Shown here: in pieces, positions 11,601 to 20,700 of the stretch
Position numbering within the stretch: the first letter of the stretch is position 1
Layout: the number at the start of each line of letters is the position of its first letter
Assembly (NCBI GenBank): GCA_004764695.1
Contig: SMSO01000025.1
Coordinates: forward strand, 4,814,862 to 4,878,861
From: Schizochytrium sp. TIO01
Taxonomy: Eukaryota > Sar > Bigyra > Thraustochytrida > Thraustochytriidae
Reading direction: 5' to 3'
DNA: 64,000 bases
Translations under genes and position numbers: made by a program
The notes under the pieces: model-generated
Seen by the model: only the letters and a program-made list of their open reading frames with translations
What the model was told of the DNA's origin: nothing
Databases searched by the model: none

Positions 11601-12284
11601 GCCTTTCTCGTTCTTTTAGATGTTAAAAATGATTCATCTCAAAGCTTTGAGCTGCGTGCGGTTCCAGCTCAGGAAGACTCGATGCGATGGACGAAACAGA
11701 AAGGAGCAGACCCTGCCCAGGTTAAAGCCGAACCTTTTTCTGTGCATCGTTTAGCGTTGCGCGTTCAAAAGCAAAGCGATCATCCAGTTGGTGATGTTCT
11801 CGCGTGGGTTGATAATACTGTGCGCGTTGAATGGATAATGTCTGAAGATACAAGCCGCAAGGGCCGAGTTAGCTTTGCTAGCGCTAGCTTAGCCCCGGCG
11901 GCTGGTGACCGTCTGAACTCGGGACTTTTAGCCTTAAGTTTAGACCTACAAAAAGGTACGAGTGAGATTTCTGTTAGTGTGCACAATCGCTCTGATTCGG
12001 AGACTCTTCGTGATCTATCTATTTCAGTTTTCGTTCGGCCTGGTCCAGTTACTGAAAAACTGCTTTGGGACGGAGCCTTGTCTATTCTTATTCAGGAGTT
12101 ACCACCGCATGGTGAACGTTCATTTACTGTAACATACTCCCTACTTATGGAAGGTGAAGCAGTATCGGAAAGCGAACGCGCCAATGATGCTTTAGAATTA
12201 GTGCTCTTGACAGCAGAAGCGGGACCCTCCCAGCGGGTCTGGAGTACATCAGCAAGCTTTTCTCTATCTGATTTGCTGAATTAG
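8691..12284 (+). CDS. TRAPPC9: TRAPPII complex subunit TRAPPC9/Trs120-like
   Basis: Predicted 1197-residue protein, close to the usual length of TRAPPC9/Trs120 (roughly 1150-1290). The family is a scaffold subunit of TRAPPII, a Golgi/endosomal tether and Rab-activating complex. The N-terminal part carries the family pattern: a strand with ILVVPVGPIS, then FGNYFSSLCRF, LQLVTPYPG and later HRRISAVIGICDWP. A helical middle follows (about residues 260-560), then a beta-rich C-terminal half with Ig/ASPA-like segments such as MVTLSNPMSFPVRVDSISL. The frame also opens upstream at a GTG (8682), but the first ATG at 8691 is chosen. A GTAAGT lies in frame near 8893, but the protein pattern reads through it, so no intron is called. 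It is intronless and convergent with the kinesin-2 gene 405 bp downstream. Confidence 0.85.
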   Translation: MDPLGFVRARRPTSIRGLMTGETTANTTANADKLDLGVQLPPGSILGQPLVRHACIRILVVPVGPISVSTFGNYFSSLCRFTKLSLQLVTPYPGSGDSDAVPWRSWQEGSLRFKFVVQGSAGEDQAQSLGELGWHTLQPHRRISAVIGICDWPKVKDIDAALKEFNAIVAEYPEGTLSRWCAFNVPDPQSMDQDALAKLLSCGMEIFDAEKRYEDGSSSFDLRMEMILCNLSTTLLERYDKIVSEGRALCAQIEDRSKPLPQISSEAPQTDSFLSMIMHGATYPGDEAIAQRISDQKTRTRMAGRLKAWIAGFALLAASPQDALELYNAAIRNCTMALDVPWQAVALEGSASALYLARLYPNEDPRFLSDVAEALRQAATFYAKQVDFWPLEADVSLKLAAYSPTDSVRVLAALSSKSAMHLHAAQAKCIGKHGGALNSSNAENALSDEEKELRKASVLFRDICIQSAMLFEHRGFSRKSSFMLQQAASHEYNWTDGLVLFQLAGERLGILPRFSIGNNESDVLRGIDVSDQKSKNFRKDRSAWRELKQVMLQTLVDAAQNAGHGQLAIDYTLQLLQLLQENSETNQDELSEVILSCVGSGGFTYLHRPCPFPIIDAMTLIDAPPPLELHKRSRKHGSSSASPVSLFYSPFAAQDGKPKLDKTWAQNEIFSVMVTLSNPMSFPVRVDSISLDIDPGVNVECHRASLRLRPRERGHRVSLSARPLAEGNYIIRGCNVSAMGLKSHHPIAEPFNVLIVPAMPCLSFEHLTHRQSVALKGTTELYEGELFPIECEMHGTSGVNITDIELTGAVSFEAPNAEIYRQNLVPPEYNSSSRSSLLQVFAIEGNDDGDSNSEYSSASSVTDYLITSSSKIESQRSKVQRVILGLDDTNSKLQQALQTLGGELSVPQRFQLMLQARRGCKNAALQMTYSAADLDFERRYNMSFDLHVQACMHVIYVNILQDPVRANDSSAFLVLLDVKNDSSQSFELRAVPAQEDSMRWTKQKGADPAQVKAEPFSVHRLALRVQKQSDHPVGDVLAWVDNTVRVEWIMSEDTSRKGRVSFASASLAPAAGDRLNSGLLALSLDLQKGTSEISVSVHNRSDSETLRDLSISVFVRPGPVTEKLLWDGALSILIQELPPHGERSFTVTYSLLMEGEAVSESERANDALELVLLTAEAGPSQRVWSTSASFSLSDLLN

Positions 12285-12689
12285 GTTCACATTGGATGAA
12301 CAGTTTCTACGCGAAGCTAGAGAAAGAAGTTGCAGTCTTCGGCCGAAAAAAAAATATGACGCAGCACGTTTCACTCTCTATCATATCTTCTCTAAGAGCG
12401 CACGGTCACTACTGAAGCACTGCTGGCTCTACTTCAGCATTTGAACCTTGAAATGTTAGTATGAGTGTAAATATAGGTTAGTATCTTATGAATATATTGC
12501 ATATCCTTGTCCCTTTGAAACCAGCGTCATCTTTTTCGTTAAAATTAAAAACCAATAGGTTTGCAAGGAATTTACGTTTTGAAACCCAAGGGCTTTTTTT
12601 AAAACTCAACCTGAAGCAAAAGACTAAAGAAGGGCAAAAAGAGATGGCGTTATATTCTCTGAACATCTAGACCTATGTGCTTGTATATA
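12285..12689. other. Short 3'-3' spacer
   Basis: Convergent spacer between the TRAPPC9 and kinesin-2 stops. It is AT-rich, with an A-tract near 12345-12353 and no CTAC block. GTTAGTA occurs near 12455 and 12476 (TACTAAC on the minus strand). These lie in the expected kinesin-2 3'UTR and are probably chance. No gene is seen. Confidence 0.6.
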
Positions 12690-15548
12690 TTACAAAGGAG
12701 CGAGCTGACGGGGAACATCACTTGCATGAATGCCGCTCAATGGGGGGATTCTTTGTCCTGAAGATGTAGGGCGTCGACCCTGTCGAGATTTACAACGGTC
12801 TCCATATGCTCCGCCCGCGTCTACATCAACGGGAAGGTCAGTCATTGTCCAATCGATTGGATTCGCCTGAATCTGCGCATCTTGATCTTGACGAGGTATC
12901 TCAGTAACTTTCCCTGCTCGGGATTTTGGACGTTGCCGCCGGCTATGAGATGTGCCTCGTCGCTCTATGTCATCATCTTCGTAATTTCCCTCAGATGCTG
13001 TTGAACCGACTTTGCGGCGATTGCGGCGTTGCTGCTGTTGTGGCGTTAAGTCCTGAACTGGAATACTATTCGCGCTGCTACTTCGAGGACTAATATCCTG
13101 GAGCAAATTTAAGTCATCCAAATCTGCATGTCCGTTCTCTCCTGCTTCGCCGAGGATGACTTCGCCGTCATCTCCGTCAAATCCATCTCTACTACCGCCA
13201 TGATGTTCATCTTTCAGCATTTTTCGTAGCCTGCGACGTTCGCGCTTTCTTTCTGCCTTACGCTCTGCAATATCGTCTTGATTTGTAACCTCACAGCCGT
13301 TAATAGGTGGCATTTCTATGCATGCACGCTGAAACTCCTGCTGGTCTCCATCACTATGACCTGCACTGTCTAATGACGGGCGTCTTCTTGTTGAAGATGC
13401 AGATGGCGTTTTTGATTTACTCTTTCGTCGACGATCGGGGGATTTCGGCAAACTTGAGCTATCTACTTCTAATCCACCTTCCAATTCAGAATCCTCGTCT
13501 CCCTCTTGCATCCCTTTCCTCTTAACGTCAGGTAACCGCAAGGGTTTCATACCTTTCCGCGGGCGTAGTTTGGGTAATTTCCACTCATTGGTTTCTTCAT
13601 TCCAGGTTGCAAGTTCCCATAATTTGGTCCGCTCTATCGCAGGCAAAAACATTTCTATAACTTGTTCTAAGCGTCTGATATCTCTCGTTTGCTCCCGGAT
13701 AGTCTCCAACAAACTTTCACGCTCGTCTTGGAACTCTTCTTCTAACTCCTGCATCTCCTGACGAACCTTTTCCATTTTGTGCGCCATTGTTTTCTTGAGA
13801 GCGCGTAGAGCCTTTTGCTTTGCCTCTGCTGTACCCTGCGCATTCTTAAACTCTTCTTCAATAAGTCGCTTCTCTTCTTCAGCTCGCTCTTTTGCTATAC
13901 GGAGCTCTGCCTCTTTGCGTTGCTGCTCTTTAAGCTTAAGCTGTGCTTTACGCAATTCGCGTTGTTTTCGCGCTTCTATAACCTTTTCTCGCCGAACCTC
14001 ATCTTGCTTAATGCTCTTATCTTGCCCGAGAACATGGCTTTCTAGTCGCCGTAACTTCCTCTCAAGACCTTCACGCTCTCGTCGCTGCATCTCAATCTCA
14101 ACTTCCTTTCGATCAAGCTCTTCTCCAAGGCGATTTCGCTGTTCTACTACTGCATCGCTGTAATCTTGCAAAGCGCGATTTTCTGCTTCCACAAGTTTAT
14201 CGGGGACGACCTTTTCAACAACCCTTTCTACCTCCACCACTTTTGTTGTTGTGACTACAGCAGGTTCTGAGGATGGTGCTGAGTTTGTTGCTGGGTATTC
14301 AAATTGAGGGACCGGGAAGTCCTGAATGCCACCACTCTCTGCACCAGAGCTAGCACTAAGAGTCCCTCCTTGTAATTGCAGTTCTAACATCTGCTTTAGA
14401 CGGTCGATCTCGTCTTTGTATTCTCTCAGCAATGTATCCTTGGGGTCTTCGTTAATAACTGGCTTGTTTTTTATATTTTTCGCTCGGTTGGCATATCGTA
14501 AAGTAGATAGAGTTTCTTCGTAGTTATAGTCTGCTGGACTAATTGCACTAATCATGACTGTCTTAGTATTACCACCAAGTGAGTCTTGTAATAAGCGTGT
14601 TAATTTCGAATCTCTGTAAGGAATGTGTCTACCCTTGCCGTCTACGAGTGCAGATATAACATTGCCTAGTGCTGAGAGGGATAAATTAATCTTGCATCCC
14701 TCCCGAAGACGATCGCCGCTTGCTCCAGTTTTACTTTGACGCTCACTACCTGCCAAATCAACGAGATTAAGCTTTCCTGCCCGAATGTGGTTGTTTCCGA
14801 GATTGTCCGTTTCGTTGACTTCAATAACGATACTGAAGATGGAGTGAGATCTTGAAGACACGCTATTCATGAGTGTTTCACCAACCGTTCTGTTATTGTT
14901 ACCTCGCGCAAGGACACTGTCGATTTGATCACGACTATCCACAACCTCGTACATCAAGTCTCTTACGTAGACACCCTTTTCTGGGGATTCTTTTAGTTCA
15001 AGCTTCTTTTTGGAATCTGAAGACATAAGATCTCGAATTTCCTCATTGTAAATCTCCAAATAGGAGGCCCGAACAAGAAATTCACATGTTTTCCCAGACT
15101 CTTCTTCTGAAGCCGCAGCATGCCGTAACTTAATTGTGTTGAAAATGTGTTCAAAGGAGTTAGGAATAATTCCCCGAAGCTTTCCCCGTTCATCCAAAGG
15201 GAGCGATTCTGGATCTGGGTCCTCCATACCAGACATGGTCCAGGTTTTTCCACAACCTGTTTGTCCGTACGCAAATATTGTTCCATTGAAACCATCTAAG
15301 ACGCTTTCTACTAACGGGAAGGCTGTTTCGTCGTATACCATGCGCTGTGTTGAGTCTTTATCATACACCGCATCAAAAGTGAAACCTTTTGTGCTTCCCT
15401 CTTGACGGGGATTTCTAAGTTCAACATACCCGGTTTCAGTATTCATAACAACAATTCCTTGCCTTTTCTCCTCAAGCTCTTTTCTATTTGGTGGCCTGCA
15501 CCGCACAACAACCTTGACACATTCTCGAGAACTATCAACCTCTGGCAT
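12690..15548 (-). CDS. Kinesin-2 (KIF3/FLA10-type) motor subunit
   Basis: Plus-end-directed microtubule motor of 952 residues, intronless. Kinesin-2 drives anterograde intraflagellar transport, so the gene implies a flagellated stage. The N-terminal motor has P-loop GQTGCGKT at 95-102, switch I NSVSSRSH at 228-235 and switch II DLAGSE at 264-269. The neck sequence after the motor ([20 protein letters not shown], about 358-377) is a kinesin-2 signature. A long, highly charged coiled coil (about 450-650) follows. The region around 655-680, with [18 protein letters not shown], resembles the globular region of KIF3A-type chains. The tail (about 690-952) is low-complexity and basic/acidic. The start is the only ATG before the motor and is preceded by an in-frame stop. 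Whether it is the KIF3A- or KIF3B-type partner is not resolved. Confidence 0.92.
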   Translation of the reverse strand: MPEVDSSRECVKVVVRCRPPNRKELEEKRQGIVVMNTETGYVELRNPRQEGSTKGFTFDAVYDKDSTQRMVYDETAFPLVESVLDGFNGTIFAYGQTGCGKTWTMSGMEDPDPESLPLDERGKLRGIIPNSFEHIFNTIKLRHAAASEEESGKTCEFLVRASYLEIYNEEIRDLMSSDSKKKLELKESPEKGVYVRDLMYEVVDSRDQIDSVLARGNNNRTVGETLMNSVSSRSHSIFSIVIEVNETDNLGNNHIRAGKLNLVDLAGSERQSKTGASGDRLREGCKINLSLSALGNVISALVDGKGRHIPYRDSKLTRLLQDSLGGNTKTVMISAISPADYNYEETLSTLRYANRAKNIKNKPVINEDPKDTLLREYKDEIDRLKQMLELQLQGGTLSASSGAESGGIQDFPVPQFEYPATNSAPSSEPAVVTTTKVVEVERVVEKVVPDKLVEAENRALQDYSDAVVEQRNRLGEELDRKEVEIEMQRREREGLERKLRRLESHVLGQDKSIKQDEVRREKVIEARKQRELRKAQLKLKEQQRKEAELRIAKERAEEEKRLIEEEFKNAQGTAEAKQKALRALKKTMAHKMEKVRQEMQELEEEFQDERESLLETIREQTRDIRRLEQVIEMFLPAIERTKLWELATWNEETNEWKLPKLRPRKGMKPLRLPDVKRKGMQEGDEDSELEGGLEVDSSSLPKSPDRRRKSKSKTPSASSTRRRPSLDSAGHSDGDQQEFQRACIEMPPINGCEVTNQDDIAERKAERKRERRRLRKMLKDEHHGGSRDGFDGDDGEVILGEAGENGHADLDDLNLLQDISPRSSSANSIPVQDLTPQQQQRRNRRKVGSTASEGNYEDDDIERRGTSHSRRQRPKSRAGKVTEIPRQDQDAQIQANPIDWTMTDLPVDVDAGGAYGDRCKSRQGRRPTSSGQRIPPLSGIHASDVPRQLAPL

Positions 15549-17016
15549 TTTATGCTAAATGTGTATCTTGTTGTTTCTTGGCTTGTGGCCACGACTAATG
15601 TTGTTGCTGATTATGGTGTGAAGAGTTTGCAAGCTAAGACTATATGAAATTGGTCTTCCTCTCTATTGTCTACACGAGCAAAATATATTGATGTCTGGTT
15701 TTTAGTGTCTCGTGAAAAGTTGAGATTGTGCACTCTCGGTCAGATTCAATTTGGGGCGCGTCAATCTCTATATCGTTGTCTACGGCAAATCCTCGGTGCT
15801 GTGGACGAGCGCGTGGCAGATGTGTGCGTCCCTCTGCACCGTATTGCCACGCGCTACGTCTCTAGCTGCTGTAATCCTTCTGTGCTGACCCCGGGGTAGT
15901 TGGCAGCAGCCAAGAAAATGATTGCTTTCAGCTATCTCTCCGGAGTTGAATGAGCCTAGCGAATAAACGCAAGCTCCGCTACCCTTGGAGCGTGTCACTA
16001 TTACTTCATTTCTTGCTATAACCCTGATTTGATTTGTTATGATTATTACTTAAGAAGGTTTGATAGAGGTTCTGTAATAGGAATATTCATTCTACAAAAG
16101 ACTAAGCTTGGTGCACGTCTAAGTTTTTACTCTTCCGCCGCGGACTTTGTCAAGGTGTCTACTGAGACTAAGAGCTCATTCCTCTTTGGAAGACGACTGT
16201 CTTCCAGTGCACACCGTCTAAGCAAGCGAATGTTCTCAACTACATACAAAGTATTTAAACATGACATGTGTAGAGAGAGATCACGGCTCTCCCTTCTTTA
16301 GCTCGATTTATTCAATTGTTTGTTTTGTTCTGGTTCATATTAATGTGAACGGATCTCTTGGGTTCCGTACAAGACCCTTTTGGCTCGCTCAATTTTCAAT
16401 CTTATTTGCCACAGGCTAGTAACCTGTATAACTCTACTGGGGAGATTGGAGCTACTTGCCAGGGTTACAGGAACCATGTCTCGATGCTTTTTGGCTCACA
16501 TCAACGATTAGAAACTCATATTTTTCTTCTGAAGTTCTTTTTTAAAGGAATTCCTTCACCTATTCTCAACTTCTGTCCTACTAGGTAAAGAGATATGCTT
16601 ATGCAGCCCTATATAGCTAGCTATTGGATGGCGTCCTATCCATCTCTTAGGCGTCCTAGTCGGTACCTGTCGAGTTCTTTTTCTTTCCTTAAATGTGAAT
16701 TACTCTTACTTATGATCGATGACTCCTAGAGTTATAGATATGCACATGCAACATAGCGATACTAGAACCTACCTACTGGTACCTACCTAGACTTCATTGA
16801 TTTTTGACATTACCGAGGCCCATATATTTTTATTATATTGTTTGTGTCTTTCATTCTCCTCCATTGGTGTCTTGTTCTTGTTCTTCATAATTCTGGGCTC
16901 TTTTCTGAAGCAAAGTCTCAAACACAAACTCGTGTCAGGGAGAGCGCGAGGCAAGCAGGCTAGTGTGTAGACAGGCAAATAAAGTTGGTCTGGAAGAGGC
17001 CGTAGAATCAGGCGTG
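15549..17016. promoter_or_regulatory. Divergent spacer between kinesin-2 and the DUF455 gene
   Basis: 1.5 kb containing both 5' regions. CTAC/GTAG blocks occur near 16580 and 16765-16786, the latter including a GGTACC-centred inverted pair. Open frames here begin at TTG or GTG only and show no recognisable family. Confidence 0.5.
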
Positions 17017-18158
17017 ATGGTCTTCAGCATGAAGGAGGACTCCTCAACCCGTGCTTTGCTGTATTCTCTAGAGACGCTTTCAGGCCTTGGAGGTCTGTCT
17101 CCTTCTGGTCTGACTGCTCCTGAGGAGGAGGCACTCCGACAGCAAAAGCAGCAACAGTTGGCACAACGAATTGAGGCTGTCAAGAAAAAAGAGCACAGCA
17201 GCAACAGCAGAAGAAGAAGAAGAAGAACAAGGTGAAAGGGCAGCCGAGAAAGCGTGTTCCTGACATCTTGGAGGACTTCCCCACGCGCAGATTAGATGTT
17301 TTCCGCAGTCGTTGGCTTCCATGGCTCGATCGTGAAGAAGATGTGCAAGAACTTACTGGTTTGAGCCTGCGAGCCGTTGCTATTCGTATCCTCAATGAGT
17401 CTAATCCGCAACGCAAGGCAGCATTTACAATGACCGCTGCCAGGATGTTCCGCGATGGTTTGATCCCATTAGACGGGGACACCTCAGAACCTGTACCAGA
17501 TGAACCTGGTCGTGATGTAGAGACAGTTGACGTTCGCTCTGTTCCGAAGCGTGGCGGCGGAGGCACTCTTGAGAGCCGCATTAAAATGTGCCATGCGCAG
17601 GCCCACATTGAGTCGATCGCAGTTGACCTGATGTGGGATATGATTGCTCGCTTTGGTTTCGGGAGCTCAGATGTGGACTTCCCGCGTGAATTTTACGAGG
17701 ATTTTGCGGATGCCGCGGATGATGAAGCTCGTCACTTTCTCATGTGGTCCTCCCGACTTGAGGATATGGGTAGTCACTATGGAGCAATCCCAACTCACTC
17801 CGGCCTTTGGGACTCGGCCAGGGAAACGGCAGATAAGCCTGAGCATCGTCTTGTAATTGAACATATGGTCTTAGAGGCTCGTGGTTTGGACGTCGCGACG
17901 AATACCTATTCAAGATTTAATGATCGAGATGATCCTGAGTCGGCAGATTGTCTCGAGGCCATTTATTCCGAAGAGGTCTCCCATGTTGGTAAAGGAATTC
18001 GTTGGTTTCGTTTCATTGTGAATGGCGATGATGAAGCGTGCAATGAAGCTTTCAAAGATATTGTGAGCCGCAAATTCCATGGATACTTAAAACCCCCCTT
18101 TAATGACGAAGCTCGTCAACTGGCTGGTATGCCACAGGAATGGTATGCTATCAACTAG
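17017..18158 (+). CDS. DUF455 ferritin-like protein, apparent frameshift near the N-terminus
   Basis: Ferritin-like protein of the DUF455 family (PF04305); its reaction is not established. The conserved part (17360-18158) contains two ExxH pairs, DEARH (17724-17738) and SEEVSH (17970-17984). With HIES (E at 17610) and LEARG (E at 17874) they form a plausible di-metal site. The frame holding this domain has no ATG before it; it opens only after a TGA at 17172. The ATG-initiated frame (17017, or 17029) runs into a KKK run and ends at 17233-17235. The two frames would join as one protein of about 380 residues if one extra A were present in the A-run at 17185-17190, just before a CAG/AAG repeat. 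Assembly error, population indel and genuine slippage remain open. Family homologues are common in bacteria, so old transfer is conceivable. Confidence 0.75.
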
Positions 18159-18513
18159 TTACTCCTAGAATAGCAATGTCAAGAGCAAAGGATCTTTCTT
18201 TAAAGAATATTATGTTCAATATATATATACACATATAGCGCTCTGTAGTCCCTCCAAGCAAAAACAGGCGCAGGATTTCCAAGGCAGGGTTACTCCTTGT
18301 CGTTAGAAAAGCTAGTAACTAAAGTAAGAAGTCTACTAATTTGAAAAAGAAAGGTATTTTACTGCGTTTGAATAAGATATTAAGAAGTTAAGGACTTAAT
18401 CATGGAATGGTCTGTTCTATCTATACTAGAAAAGGTGATATATATTCTAAGGAGATTGCTCTTCCTCTAATACGTCCAGTAGTAGTAAACATGAAGTTAC
18501 GTTTTTATTCAAT
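18159..18513. other. Short 3'-3' spacer
   Basis: Convergent spacer of 355 bp between the DUF455 and prolyl oligopeptidase stops. It contains an ATATATATACACATATA stretch near 18221 and no CTAC block. No gene is seen. Confidence 0.6.
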
Positions 18514-20700
18514 TTACTTAAGGTACTTCTCAAGGAATTGATAGCACAGAGTCCACATATAAGCTCGTTGAGCATTGGTTGAGGCGCCTCCATGACCACC
18601 TTCTACATTTTCATAGTGAAAAACATTAGGAATACCCATATCAATCATCTTTTTGGCCATCTTGCGGGAATGCGCAGGAGCGACGCGGTCATCACGAGTG
18701 GATGTTGTAAAGAGGACGGGTGGGTACTTTTTCGTCTTCTCAAGCTTATGATACGGCGAGTAGTTTTGCAAAAAATCCCATTCCTTGGTATCAGGGTCGC
18801 CATACTCTGCAATCCAGGAGGCACCAGCAAGAAGCTTAGTGTATCGTTTCATGTCAAGAAGTGGAACCATGCAAACCACCGCACCGAAAAGTTTGGGACT
18901 ACGGGTGAGCATGTTACCCATAAGAAGACCACCATTAGATCCGCCCATAATACCTAACTTTGCTGCAGTTGTTACCTTTCGGCGAACAAGATCCTGAGCG
19001 ATTGCTTCAAAGTCTTCATAGGCCTTGTTTCGATTCTCCTTGAGAGCTGCTTGGTGCCAGCTTGGGCCAAACTCGCCACCCCCACGAATGTTTGCGCAGA
19101 CGTAAACGTTGCCTCTTTCGAGCCAACACATACCGGTTGTAGCTTGGTATGCAGGAGTAAGTGATATTTCAAATCCACCGTAACCATAAAGAAGGGTAGG
19201 GCGCGGGGTAGCTTCGCCATCTTGCTTGAGGCCTACTTGAAAGTAAGGAACCATTGTACCATCCTTGGATTTGGCCTGGTATTGTTCCACAACAACACCA
19301 TCGGAATTGTAACGTGTAGGTTCCTGCTTCAAGGTCTTCGTAGGGGATTTACCAGTTGCGTCAACCAGGGACAAAGTGCACGGCAGCGTGTATCCTTCAG
19401 CAAGAGACCAGTACAAGTCAGACTCCTTGCCTTTAAGAGCCCAGGTGTGGATCATGTTGACACTGGGGGTAATTCCTGCACTACCTTCGGGCAGACGATC
19501 CTTCACCCAACTACTTGCTGCGGCATCATATCGCCACATTTCAAGGCGCGAGCGGACGCTGTCAAGCAAGTCGAGCAAAAGGCGTGACTTAAGCTTTGTG
19601 AAGCCAGAAAGAGCAACGCGCTCAGTGGGCTGAAATAAAGCTTGCAGCACGTCAGCTTTGACGTCCGCTTCATTCGCAAACGTAAGAAGCTTGGTCATAG
19701 GAGCGCTAAGCAGAGAACCTTTCTTAAAGCCTTTCCAGTCAGAACGTAACTCGATGAGAATCTGGTCTGCAAAGTAACTTGCATCAGCATCGTCAGGAAC
19801 AGGGATCTTAAACGCATTAGACGGTAACTTGAAATCACTGCCGTCCGGATTTTTGAGTCCCTTAATGCTATGGACGAAAACCTCGTTCGAGTAGAAGCCC
19901 ATGGCACGAGATGAAGCCTGAAACTCAACGCCTTGACGCTCTTTGACATACACGCCACGCACACTAACGTCCGAGACTTTGCCCTCATAAATCACTTTTG
20001 CATCCTCCAGAGAAGTCCCGCGGCGCCATTCCTTGACTATCCGAGGGTAACCAGAGCTTGTCATAGAGTCAGGGCCAAAATCAGTACCAATGATCAGGGT
20101 GTCACGATCTTTCCATGAGACACCCATCTTAGCGACGGGAATTTGGAAAGGCTGTTCCGTTTCCTGGATGAACTTCCGAGTTTTCAAGTTGAACTCACGT
20201 GCAGTCACCGCATCGCCACCACCTGGTGAAAGGTAGACCAACATCCGTTCTGGCTCAACATCTTCGCCTTCGTCCAGGACATCGTAGCCTTTCCAGACCC
20301 ACTTTTGGTCATCTTGCGCAGCTAGGGCATCAACATCAATAACTGTTTCCCATTTTGGTTCTTGCTTGGCGTACTCTTCGAGAGTGGTGCAACGCCAAAT
20401 TCCGCGTTCATGTTCGTCATCTTTCCAAAAGTTGTAGTACAGTTCTCCAATCTTGCCAACATAAGGGATTTTTTCCTTGGAATCCAGAATTTTCAGCAAA
20501 CGCTCGTACATCGCACCTTTACCATCCACAGGGAGCGCGGCATTCTGGGCATTAACCCAGTCAAGAGCCTCCTTCGAATCCACTTCCTCTAGCCATTGAA
20601 GCGGATCTCTTGCAAGACTCCGTGTGCGCAATAAACGCACGACTGTTGCAGCACCCGCCGCAAAGCCTGCAAGGGCAACCGTTTGTCTTGAGACAGACAT
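18514..20700 (-). CDS. Prolyl oligopeptidase family serine peptidase (S9A)
   Basis: Predicted 728-residue peptidase, the usual length for prolyl oligopeptidase, which cleaves short peptides after proline. The N-terminal stretch RDPLQWLEEVDSKEALDWV is the family opening. A seven-bladed propeller region follows (about residues 75-470). The C-terminal alpha/beta hydrolase has YGYGGFE, NIRGGGEFG, a nucleophile in GGSNGG (Ser about 588), the acid in TRDDRVAP (about 670) and the histidine in EGGHGG (about 703). All three catalytic residues are present. Residues 5-30 are hydrophobic and then Arg-rich, so the protein may carry a membrane anchor or organelle signal; cytosolic family members lack this. 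The ATG at 20700 is used; a GTG just before it extends the frame by one codon. Intronless. Confidence 0.93.
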   Translation of the reverse strand: MSVSRQTVALAGFAAGAATVVRLLRTRSLARDPLQWLEEVDSKEALDWVNAQNAALPVDGKGAMYERLLKILDSKEKIPYVGKIGELYYNFWKDDEHERGIWRCTTLEEYAKQEPKWETVIDVDALAAQDDQKWVWKGYDVLDEGEDVEPERMLVYLSPGGGDAVTAREFNLKTRKFIQETEQPFQIPVAKMGVSWKDRDTLIIGTDFGPDSMTSSGYPRIVKEWRRGTSLEDAKVIYEGKVSDVSVRGVYVKERQGVEFQASSRAMGFYSNEVFVHSIKGLKNPDGSDFKLPSNAFKIPVPDDADASYFADQILIELRSDWKGFKKGSLLSAPMTKLLTFANEADVKADVLQALFQPTERVALSGFTKLKSRLLLDLLDSVRSRLEMWRYDAAASSWVKDRLPEGSAGITPSVNMIHTWALKGKESDLYWSLAEGYTLPCTLSLVDATGKSPTKTLKQEPTRYNSDGVVVEQYQAKSKDGTMVPYFQVGLKQDGEATPRPTLLYGYGGFEISLTPAYQATTGMCWLERGNVYVCANIRGGGEFGPSWHQAALKENRNKAYEDFEAIAQDLVRRKVTTAAKLGIMGGSNGGLLMGNMLTRSPKLFGAVVCMVPLLDMKRYTKLLAGASWIAEYGDPDTKEWDFLQNYSPYHKLEKTKKYPPVLFTTSTRDDRVAPAHSRKMAKKMIDMGIPNVFHYENVEGGHGGASTNAQRAYMWTLCYQFLEKYLK

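Noticed and set aside
13777-14163. 128-codon Ser/Arg-rich open frame antisense to kinesin-2
   Set aside because: It is the shadow of the coiled-coil Glu/Lys/Arg codons on the opposite strand.
17185-17191. AAAAAAG as a programmed -1 ribosomal frameshift site
   Set aside because: The heptamer is not in the required phase relative to the upstream frame, so canonical slippage does not apply; an indel is simpler.
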